In this document: positions 23,575 to 35,900 of the stretch, in pieces
Numbering within the stretch: position 1 is the first letter of the stretch
Layout of the letters: each line of letters begins with the position of its first letter
The notes under the pieces: model-generated
What the model saw: only the letters and a program-made list of their open reading frames with translations
What the model was told of the DNA's origin: nothing
Database searches by the model: none
DNA from: Panopea generosa
Taxonomy: Eukaryota > Mollusca > Bivalvia > Adapedonta > Hiatellidae
Assembly: GCA_029582155.1 (NCBI GenBank)
Contig: CM055899.1
Coordinates: 75,703,074-75,767,073, forward strand
DNA: 64,000 nucleotides
Direction: 5' to 3'
Position numbers and translations under genes: made by a program

Positions 23575-26500
23575 GTAGGTTTTATATCAGGGCTTTTTTA
23601 AACAGAGGCCAACATTCTGTGCTTTCCAAATTAAAATATCATTGTTATTTTTCCCATGGATATAAACCCCAACTGAATATGAAGTATTATTGTAATATCT
23701 GATAATTATTAGTTAGAACATGATCTTAACAGTGTTGTTCTTTATTTTTTCAATTTGATTAAGCTTTAAAAGTAATCCCAATTTCCCCTCAATCTCGAAG
23801 ACTTGGATCTCTTCCCAATTTCCAGAGAAAAGCCTCTGTATATACATGTTAATTTTATTTTTGTTTGCCATCACCAGTCTGATTTATTTTACACATCTGA
23901 CTATCAATCAAGGAGTTGTGAGCTCTAATCCCCTCCCAGTCACAGTCTCTTTGTATATTAATATGCCAGATTCCATCTCATTGTGATGCGTATCTCACCG
24001 CTGGTTCAGGTGAGAAGTTTTCCAGTTACTATGCAGAGATGGTTGTGCTCAAATACTGGTTAACCTTAAAGGATCCAAGGAAAGCGTGGTTTGGTTAACT
24101 GATAGTCAGTTAGCCCTCAGTGGCTTTAAAATGATACTAAATATTAAAAAAAATGAAATCACATGTCATTGTAAATGTTCATTTCAGCGAGATATTTTTA
24201 AGGTATTTTCGAACCTTTAACTAATTATTTGAGGTATACCCTTTGTGTGTTGGTAAGAAAAATAAATGTTTACAATTGCTTGCTCCTAAATCAAAGAGTT
24301 AATTATTTTTGAGAAATTTGGGTTTAATACAACACAATCTGCAGTCATAGTGCTGGGATTATTTCATATTGTTTTCTCACACCAGTCATACAATAGATTT
24401 GGACTGTCTGTGGCATTTTTTTTTATTAATGTCTTTTTTTAAATTTTTTCCATTTTCTTTGTGTATATCCCTATAAAATCTGACATTGATTTTCAGTGCA
24501 AAGGCATTTTTTAAACCCTTGATAAGTTTATATTAATTTTAAAGTAAATATTACAGTTAAAGATGGATTCTCTTTTGTTGCGTAACTATAGAATATTTTG
24601 GTATAGATATTAATTTATGTGTATGATATCTTCAATTTATTAAATTATTTTCAGTATGATTTTGTCAGTTTTGATTCTCTGTGTTAATCTATCTCACAAG
24701 ATAATATATACAAGTATAAACTCTTAAATAAAAGTATGGAATAACAACTGAATAAAATAGCACATTGTGATACCTTTCTTGGTCTCCTTTGATATTGTAT
24801 TGATGAGGTTTGTGTTAAGATGTGTGTTCAATTTCAAGTCTTCCACAATACACATTATAGGTCACAAGATGCCAGCTCGGCTGAAACATCTCAGAGGTCT
24901 GGTAAATCTCGACGTGGGGGCACCCGCCAGCTCGACTTCTTCCAGGCCATGGCTGACTTCAGAACTATGTTTCCCACACTGGAGGATGAGGTGATTGAGG
25001 CTGTCCTGAGGGCTAACGATGGGGCGGTGGATGCCACCATTGACCAGTTACTGACCATGACAATAGATATGGATGTGACAGAATCTGTTGCTACATCTGA
25101 GGCGGCTTTGCCAGTGAGTCTCTTACATCATTAATGTCATTATACCCATCCAACGAGTGTCTGCAGCTTAATACTTTAGTGTTGCAGTGCTTAGAATACT
25201 AATTCAAGCATACACTATCTCAAGCATACACTATCTCAAGCATACACTATCTCAAGCATACACTCGTAACAGAAATATTGCTGAAATCAATGCTAGACAT
25301 TATACAATTACTGTGAATTACAACACAAAATAAAAAATGGGGCTGTAATGTATTTTGGATGGGTTTAGTAAGCAGTAGCGGGTCCTTTGTGGCCAAATGG
25401 TGTAAGGCACCATCTCAAGATCACTTATCTCTCTCTGCTAAGGTCGTAGGTTTGAGTCTGGCTCTAAATGCTTCATGTGAGAAATCCCACTTGCTCCAAA
25501 TGCTTCATGTGAGAGAATTTGCTAGTTGCACTTATGTGGAAGGACCGTGGTTCTACTCAGATATATTCTGAGCTCTGCCTCCGCCAATAAAACTTGATAT
25601 GCCATATATAACCTGATACGCAGTGAAAAGATCTTTAAAACAGGTTTTCATTTTAAAAGATTTCATAGTTAGCTTTGACACTATGTGATTACAGGTTACT
25701 AATGTATGCATATATGCATAATACAATTTAATGCAATTATTTAAATGTTTTGAATGAATTTCTAAAAAAGTATTCAATGGAAAGTTTATTGTAGAACAGA
25801 ATAAATAACTGTATTTGTATTTATTTAGCTTGAAGCATACTGCCCTCAGTATGAAGAAAAAGACAAGCCATCCACTCTGGGTACAGAGGATTCTCCACCC
25901 TCCTATTCTGAAGCCATGAGATCACAGTCCCATACAGATCAGGCCCAGAGTATATGGACGACACCCATTGGTCAACCTAGTGTCCCAACAAAAAGCATAC
26001 ATGAACTGGATGTGGACTCTTTCAGTAGAGCATTATCTAACACAGAGCCAAAGGGTGCAATGGCGCAGTTGAGTCCCCAGAGGTTGCCAGCTAGTTCAGG
26101 TCTGGGATTTTCACCTCAACGAAATGACACTCACAGTGGGGGGTTTTTTGGTGCTGCTCATCAAAATAGTGCAAGTGACCAAGGCATTCATAATACTCGT
26201 CGAAAAAAAGAGTTTCGAAATTGGAATCCACCTATGTTGGGAAACTTACCTGATGATTTTCTACGACTTATCCCCCCTGATACACAGTCAGGAAGCCCTA
26301 GTGCCAAATCAGAAAGAACAACTAATTTATCTACTACACCAATAAATGTATTATCGCTAACAGACGTAAAACCTAAGATTCATAAGTCTCGCAGCAAGTC
26401 TGAAAAGATGTCGCGACCTTTCGGTGGATCTCCTAAAGACGTGAAAGAGAAAGATTCTAAATCTAGAAGCTCAGATAAAAAGTCAAAATCTTCAGACAAA

Positions 26501-29500
26501 ATGTCAAGGTCATTGAGTATGAATGAAGAGTCACCAGAAACAAGAGGTCATAAAGCATCAAGGTCACAGAGTGCTCGACTGAAGGACAGAGGTTCCCGTC
26601 ATCGTGACATGAACAGTAGTCTGTCACCTTCTCATCACTCAGTGGTAAGTCATTTTGACTGACATGTAGATAAGTATTGCCAAGTGAAACATACATGTAG
26701 AGTATATGTAAAACTTCATAGCCAGGCCTCTTTGAGCTTTTCCTTTCAATATACATGTGTATTTGCAAAAAAATGTTTTTGATAGCAAAATTGCAAAATT
26801 CTGTATCTTCATAATTATATTAGTTTTTAGATCTGCTAGCCAAAGGCCAGAATTGCTTATGCGATGGCGCGTTGCACTTTCTCTGAAACCACTAGGCCAA
26901 TTAAACTGAAACTTCACATAGATGTTTCTATTGCATAGAAGACTACAGTAGATTTGATTTTTTTTTTTATCTAAAATTCAAGATGGCCACCATTACTAAA
27001 AATAGTCCAAAACTTAAAAAATCTTCTTCTCATGACCGGCCCAACATATTTTCAAAATGTTTATTTAGTAGTGATGACCAACTATAGTTTTGTTAGATTT
27101 GTTCAAATGGTGTCCCTAGGGTTAAAAATGCCCCTGCCCCGAGGGTTCAGTTAGGGGACAAGTGTCGTAATAATTTTATACTTTTTTTCTAAATTGAAAT
27201 GATTTTGCCTAATCTTCACAGAAGCAATGTTTTGGTGAAGGAGGTTCAGATTTGTAAAAGTGACTGCGTTCCACTGTCTTAAGGGGTCAGGAGGGGCCCC
27301 AAAAGGGTAAAAATTGGGAATTACTAAAATCGTTTTCTTAAGAACCGGTATGTCAGATTTGTTCATATTTGGCATAAATTATCGCTATGTGTAGGGGTTT
27401 GATTGCAGATAAGAATATGGGGCTAAAATATACACAGGAATATTATAGGGAAATCTGAATTTTTTCATTTTGCATCCATGTGTACAAAAAAAAATCTTTT
27501 TAAAATTTGAATCATTTCTGCTCATAACAAATCACTAAGAGTGGGTGATTGAAGTTCTGACAAATTAAAGGGCTGGGTTGTATAAGGGTTCTGTACAGGG
27601 GACTATATTTTTTTTACATATGAATGGTATGGGAATTTAAAGTATTTACCTTTCATAACAATTAAGTTTTTGTTCAGTATGGGTGTGGTGGATGTATTTA
27701 TCCGTAAGTTCTTAAGATGACCCTCCAAAGAGGATAAATATTGTGAAATTTTAAATTCATGCTATGGTCACTATGAGTCAGTAGAGCGTCCTCAGGCCCT
27801 CTTTGGCCTCTTGTTATGATTCAGTCCATTTCCTAGATTTTCTTTAGTACAGTTATCTAACAAGAAGTGTTTGCAAAAATTAAATCATTGAATATGTTTA
27901 TTACCATCACTAAGCATATTACCACCATTGCAAACAGGAAATGCTTCCGTGGGGTAGTTGCATAATGGCGGTTATAAATAATCTTTGTTTCTTCTTCTTT
28001 AAAAATGCATTTTCCTTATTTCAGTGCTCTTTTTTTATTTGAATGGCATTATTGATGTATTTTGAACATTTTGAAAGCATTGTCATGTTTGAATTGTGAA
28101 GCTAAAAGAAATTGATGCTTGGAAACTAGGGTATGAATACATGATTTCTGAAGTCTACTTCATAAAATCTCTTGGATGTCACATGACCGCTACTTTTTAT
28201 CATACATGTATATATGTTGGTAGTGCAAAGGTTGACAAACAGTAAAATGTAAATTTCATTTCTTTCATTTGAGTCATTATAAGAATGACAATCCTGCAAT
28301 TTGTTTTGTTTACTATAGAATAAAGAACAAAAATCAACGGTGGACTTACAGGTGCTCCTATGTAATTATTTTAAGCTGAAGTTTTTCACAAACTGGTACA
28401 GACCTTAAACCGCTCAAGTACCCCATAATTGCACTCAGTTTGCGCTCAGTTTGCACTCCGTTCGCGCTTAGTTCGCGCTCCGTTCGTGCTGTGCGTGCAC
28501 TCAATTAAACGCAGTTAATTAAATGCACTCACAAACGCAAGTATTCGCTCATGAGCGCTGTATATCTGAGTGCTAAATTAATTACTCCTCTTAGCGTTCG
28601 CTTCGTTCAGCGTTCACTCAACGTTCAGTTCGCTCAGTTCGGTTGCCGGCCCATAACCAATCGCAACATCTCAACTCTTTAAAATTATTCTATATTGACT
28701 TTTTAATTTAATCTGTTCCAATGGAGCAATAAAATGTATCCATGGGATTTAGTCAAGGTAAATTAATTCATAATCCGATTGTTTGTCTACATATTGTGTC
28801 ACCCGCTGGGCGAAAGGTTGTAAATTTCCGATAAACTGGTATCGATAGTAGGCATGTTTAACGGAAGTGTCTATGTTTTGATATGTGATCAGTGGTCTGG
28901 GTGATCAAAGAATATCGCACGTTATACCGGTGTCATATATTATTTTGACCCCCATTGTAAAATGACCCCCCCTTAAAATTTTCATCGGAATCCTTTTTTA
29001 TTGTTTTGTTTTCAATTATAACAGCATAACAGATGATATAAAAAAAAAAAATTAGTCTTACCAATGAATTATGATCAAATATAAAAAAGATGATTGAGGG
29101 TGTCAAGGCGGGTCACATTACCATGGGCATTGTAAAATGACTCCCCTATTTTTTTAATTTAATACCCTGTCATTGTACTATTCATAATGAAAGTCAATAA
29201 TAAACTGTATTGATTTAAAATTGATTCTAATCATAAAAATATATTATACTAAAAAAAGGAAGTGGGGGGAGTCACTTTACCGTTGCAATTACCATGGCCA
29301 TAGTAAAATGATCCCAATACTTTTTTTCATCTTCTACAATTTCATTGTATTTTTTTATACATGTATTTACTAAGTATATAATAAACTGTATTGATTTAAA
29401 ATTCAGTCTTGTAGGTGAATAATAATAATTACAAAAAAAAGAAAATTGGGATGGGGTGGGGGGTCACTTTACCATGGCCAAAGTAAAATGACCCCCCTAT

Positions 29501-32500
29501 TTTTTTTATCTTATACAATTTCATTGTATTTTTTAAATTTACTAAGAAAAACAATAAACTGTATTAATTTAAAATTCAGTCTTATCTATGATTAATAATA
29601 ATAATAAAAAAAGAAAATTTTGAAGGGGGGGGTCACTTTACCATGGCCATAGTAACATGACCCCCCTATTTTTTTTTCATCTTAAATAAGTTCATTATAT
29701 TTTTTATATTAACTAAGTAAATAATAAGTTTTATTAATTTAAAATTCAGTCTTATCAGTGAATAATTATAATAAAAAAAAGAAAATTGGGAGGGGGTAGG
29801 GGGTCACTTTACCATGGCCATAGTAACATGACCCCCCTATTTTTTTTCATCTTAAATAAGTTCATTATATTTTTTATATTAACTAAGTAAATAATAAGTT
29901 TTATTAATTTAAAATTCAGTCTTATCAGTGAATAATTATAATAAAAAAAAGAAAATTGGGAGGGGGTAGGGGGTCACTTTACCATGCCATAGTAAATTCA
30001 TTTAATACAAGTTCATTATATTTTTTATATTTACTAAGTAAATAATAAACTGTATTGATTCAAAATGCATTCTTATCAGTGATTAATAATAATAATAATA
30101 ATAATAAAGAAAATTGGGAGGGATGGGGGGTCCTGTTATCCAGACCGACATGTGTTTGCGTCAGTATCTTCTTTGATATACCGTAAGCCGTTTGTTACAG
30201 AAAAGCGATAAAGTTTGTCCACAAAATTTACATATACATCATCAACATAAACTAAATATATTGTTATTAATAATTAAATTTAATTAATAATTCCATACTG
30301 TTGATACCTCGTTGGCCTTATAATAATCCATAAATCTGCTCAGTGTAAGCAGTGACTTAACAACATGTGGGTATATCACTGGTTTTGTTAATGTTCAAAC
30401 TAAACTAAGCTTTATAATCAATAATATGCACTGCATGGCAGGGCTCGAATTTAAGCACTCGCCACTCGCAAAATGCGAGCTGTATTTTGAAAATGCGAGT
30501 TGAAATTACTTAAGCTGGCATTTTTTTGCGAGTGGATTTCAAGTTGAGAAAATTACTTATTGCATTCATTTTATTGATTTTTGAAAATAAACAAGTATTA
30601 TCCTGGTAAAAATAACGAGTTCTTGTCAATTTTACCAAATTTCTTTTGCTTCTCGCGCCAAATTACCAACTAGCAGCAAGATTGTCAATGACATGTATTA
30701 AATATTGTATGTGTAGACTGCGTCCAATTGTTTTTGATCTCAAGTTCATTCTGCAAAAAGGAAGTAAAGTTAACACCCGTCAACAACATAATGAGTAGAC
30801 TGCGTCTAGTTTGATCGATCGCGCACTCACTCTATAAAATAAAAGTAAAGTTGAAACCCGTCAAATTTATTGTTTACATATTCTGTCAGCTGTTAAAGTG
30901 GCTGATAAAATAACATATTTTTTCTCCATTAAACCGACGAATGAAAGTGAGTCCCAACAAGAAAAAAGAGAAATAATCCTTCTGTTAATACTGTAATGAA
31001 ATGGGAGCGACAGCTCAATATCACACAGGGCTATAAACTTGACAATGACAAAATGGTGTGTCAATTGTAGAAACCACCGCGATCGACAGATCATCCATAT
31101 TAATTAAACTCTTGTTATTGTTGAATCCATGATTCATATTTTGGTTTAGTTAAAAGTGTTTATTTATGATATATCATTGTATGCATTTATTTATGGTAGT
31201 ATAATAAATAACAAAGACAATTTTATTTTTTTAAATATTTTGTTTTGTAAATTACTGCTTTGAATTGTACCTTAACATATATAATAACCTTGATACCATT
31301 GTCTATAAATAAAAAAAAAAGCTAATAATGCATATTAAATAACATGCAGGCTTTGAAACAATTAATTTTGGGTTTATTTAGACATTTAGGACTACAAGTT
31401 TCTGCGAAAATTGATTTGGCTAGTTGGTTTCAAATTTGGCCAGTTGAAATTTTAGGCACTGGCCAAAATTGCCAGTGCACAAAAAAGTTAAATTCTAGCC
31501 CTGCATGGGTGATGAAAAAATTATTATAATCCGTGTGATGCAATTCGACATTATAATAAATGATTTTGAAAAATAATGATCTTGAAGTGTTTTTCTCGAT
31601 TTGGGTCCAAATGTGGCTTCACTAAACTTAAAAAAGATATTCTGATATTTTAAGTTTTTATAATTATTTTCGTTATCATTATGTATATAAATATACTTGC
31701 AATAAACTTTTTTCAATGGGTTACTCAAATTATTCTTTTACTGATAGTATGCTTTATATTAATATATTATTTAAAATGCCAAACTATATTAAACTTGTTT
31801 GAAACTACACCCACTGTGCTATAGCGCTATTTATATGACATGCAGCAACACACCCGTGGTGTTAATTACGTTATGCCAGTGAGAGCCGTGTCAATTAAGT
31901 TATATGCTAAAGCGGTGACTTATCGGTCTATTGACCACGGAAGATATGTATGATTTCATTTTGATTGTAATTCGTGCCAGATGGATGAATCTTAATTGAG
32001 CCAACATTATGTGATGGAAAATTAAAGATAAAAAAAGAAAAACTGCCAGCCAATTAACAACAAATAAAAAAATCATTTAAGATATTGGTTATTCGAAGTT
32101 TCAAAACGATTTAGTATGTAAATATCATGATGTTAATATCATTAAATTAACGAACGGAAAACCCCACGCTAGTTCTGAATGAATGGTAGAAAGTGTGACA
32201 TACATGTATTAAGGGGTGTGTATTCAGGGCTGTCATTTTACCACAGCTGCCATAGCGATTTCGTATAAAAAAAACCAGATCAGAATTGTTAATTTACAAA
32301 ATAAAACAATCCTACAATTTTAAAACTAATTAAAACTAAAGACATGTCTCTAAATAATTCCTTGTATTTCATTTGTATTATTTTTTACTTTCATTATTTG
32401 TTTTATTTTTTTAAATATTATTATCATTGGAGCTATTATTAAAATATACATATAGACTTATTGACTTGTCATAGCTTTTATATTGGATACGCGCGTACGT

Positions 32501-32960
32501 GCATCTGGTCAGTCGTTCACAATTAATATAACAATTTAATTACTATTAAGAAGGCAGAGTTGCATGGCAATCATCAAAACAGATACCGATGGTGAGAACT
32601 ACATGTGTGTCAATAAATAGTTAATTGGCGATTTATCGGTCCATTGATCACGAAGAACACTGCCGTTGTGTAATTTTCATTTTGATTATAATTTGTGCCA
32701 GATGAATGAATCTTTATTTAACCCGCAGCATGTGATTGGATAAGAAATATATAGTCAAAATCAATACTAAAATATGCAGATTTTTTATAATATTTTTATT
32801 ATCATCATTATCATTAATATCTATTATATATTTTATTATTATTTATTACTATTATTACTAATATAATTAATATTATTAATATTATTGTTATTATTGCTAT
32901 ATTACTTTATTATTATATTATTATATAATTATATAATTATTATCTGAGTATTTTTTCTTC

Positions 32961-32996
<36 letters not shown>

Positions 32997-35900
32997 GTTG
33001 TTGTCATTTTTACTTGTTGCCCCTTTCACAGCTTTCATAATGGCTTAATTGTTACGTGCTTACGTGCACGTGATCAGGCGTATCGATTTTGTAGGAAAGC
33101 GGGAAAACAATATATTTACTATTTTATAGGCAGTTAATACATACATGTTCGTTTTTGTTTATTTAAACCTTCCTCATGATAGAAAGCTGTTCTTTAGTCA
33201 ATATAAAATCACAACCTCAAAAAGGTCACCTAGAAATTTACGTTTACTAGTTTTTATTTCCTGTGTCTTATATGTTGTTTCGGTCTGTCGTATTAATTTG
33301 GCATACATACATTTATTTTACATTAATTCAATTTAGCTTGATTGTGAAGTAAGCTCGGAGCTTATGAATATCGTTCTCCAGTGCATTCCCTTATTAGATA
33401 TGGTACTGAATTGTGTTTCGAGAGGTCGGGTAGAGCCTGGGTCAAGCTCGCGACCGCTGCCGTCTGAAGTCAGCACCCTATCCGCTGTACTGCTGACCCA
33501 CTTTATATTTTAGAATACAATTAATTTATTACTACTATTTTAATGAGATGTGCACGAGTAAAATGTTTCCACTTTAATTGCAATATAACAGTTTTACGTA
33601 CATTTGTTCACAACTAAGCACAAGCTCAGTGTAACTATGTTTGGGGAAATATATAAAACTAAAGTCCAAATTAAATTGAAAATTTGTAATTTTTATTTTG
33701 CCGAAATACCCAAACAAATAGAATCATTATCATATAATTTTTCGCATATCTATGTTTTGTTTGATTCACGCATGCTTTGATATTTTTGTATTTTGAGCAG
33801 TATACGTTTAAATCGAAATAAAGTACATGTTTTGTATGTTCTATAACTAATTAATATCGAAATAACACGGCAAATAGTGAATTCATATTACATTTTTTCG
33901 AATTGTTATTTACACAATATATATTATTATTTTATATTTTTGTTGCGCAAACCAAATCATGCTTAAACATGCTACTAAATTAGCCTTGAAACCGTAAATA
34001 ACCATTGATGTGTCATCTATTGTATAATAAGTATTTTAAACATTATTGTATTGATCAGCTAAATATTGATATTTTTGCTATAATTGATAAATTGTTGACC
34101 AAAATAAGTTTTATCATGCGTTTTACAATAAAACATTTATATAAACTACATGGTTTATATTTATGCCAAAGAAAATTTCTTTTTTATCTGTATTTTAAGT
34201 ATCGACTTCACGATCAAATAATGAAAAAAGAGTGAATTCGAATGAACGAGTGCACTCAGTTATCTTACTGTGTCTAGCGTATACTGCATATACTGCGCAT
34301 CTGAGTGCACTCAGCGTATCTGAGTGCATTCAGCGTGTCTGAGTGCACTTGATCTATTTCATGCGTTCAGGAGTGCGTTTATTATTCAAAATCCAGCGTT
34401 TGCTTACGGTCCAGGTCCACTCCGTCAGCGCTCAATCTGTGCTCCGTTCGCGCTAGTCTGCGCTACGCTCGCGCTCTGCTTACGCTCTGAGTGCACTCTG
34501 TTTGCGTGCAATTGGGGTACTTGAGCGGTTTAGGGTCTGTACTGGCTATAAATAAATTATTATAGTAAATTGTACATACATACAAGGTGGGCAACTATTT
34601 AATAAGAAATTGAAAACTGATATTCTTGTTTTAGATATTGGAACTTGAAAAGATGATATACTAGTAACATATTGAATGTAACAGTAGTGTAAATCAAGGA
34701 TTATATGCAATATACATAGTTACACTATAATGCTGTAACATATAATAAAGGGAGTATATCAGAAAAAAAAGCTATAAATGTATTAAAAAGTATTTTTAAA
34801 ATGGATAAAAAGCATCTCATTTTCATCAATAAATACAATTCGAATGGTTTGGTATGTCAAAATTACAAATCCACCAAAAATCGATATTTACATTAGAGTG
34901 ATAAACATGAAACAAAATCCCCATTCTAAAAATAAACAGCACTTAAATACTGCTTGACGACCTTGCATCCTCATTCAGACTTCTTTCTAAGATGAAACAG
35001 TTTTTACTATGTGTAAACCAGTATAACGGATCAAACTGAAATCAAAATTAAATTGCAGGACAAATTTAATACATCACAAAAGTATGTTGCAATTTTTAGT
35101 GGGAAATCTATTTTAAGTCCAACCTAGGCATATAGCCCAAGTTAGGAAATCACTTTTCAATATATTATTTTGGCATGTTTGAATAGATATCTTTTTGGCA
35201 ATATGGGGTAAGTGAGTATACATTGGTATGATATATTAAAAATAAAAGTTTTTAGACAATTTTAAAAATGCTGATGTATTCCCTTTAAGAACATCATGTT
35301 ATACATGCCCTTCCACTATCTACATGTACTACAGATAATAGAGACCCATGACTTCAGTAAGGACATGCTAGATGAGCGTATGAAGGAGAATGAACGTCGA
35401 CGCAATCGGACATCTGCGGAATTTGATCCAGAAATGGCACAGTATTTAGAAGATGAACGCATGGCCATAGCTTTACAGAATAGTGAATTTTTACAGGAGT
35501 TACGGGGCAATGAAGACTTCATGAAAACTCTACAGAGAGGTTAGGATTAATAATTTGACTACACCATTTTAAGCTGGGAATTTGTTACACTACTCGTAAT
35601 TGTTAGGGATGCAACAATACCAGTTGTTCAAATTATTTTGCAATATATCAAAATATTTCTCTGTAGTCATGATAATGTCTTAATACATGTATGATTTCAG
35701 ATGTCTCATTGATTAAATATATCTACATAAAATGAATGTTCCAGGTCATAACACAAACATCCTGGTATATTTAAATAAATTTAAGTTTGTATATACTTCT
35801 GTTACAAAATTTTAAGCCATGATTGCTCCTATTTATGTAAATTCTATAAATATATTTGTTTGTAGAGTGTGAAGCATTAAGATGGTGTCTGCTTGAGAAA

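Larger units (their letters stand above)
28397..34541. mobile_element. 6.1-kb inverted-repeat element with CGCTC/GTGCACTC subterminal arrays
   Basis: The left end (tacagaccttaaaccgctca, then agtacccca) is inverted at the right end (ending gcggtttagggtctgta), about 45 bp with one or two differences. The flanks carry a four-base duplication, ctgg, at 28393-28396 and 34542-34545. Inside each end are clusters of cgttcgcgct and gagtgcactc words (28436-28640 and 34240-34510). The interior holds a tandem array, a nested hAT-like element, a duplicated block and an ATT microsatellite. It has no convincing transposase frame, so it is non-autonomous or decayed. It sits in CUEDC1 intron 3. Confidence 0.82.
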
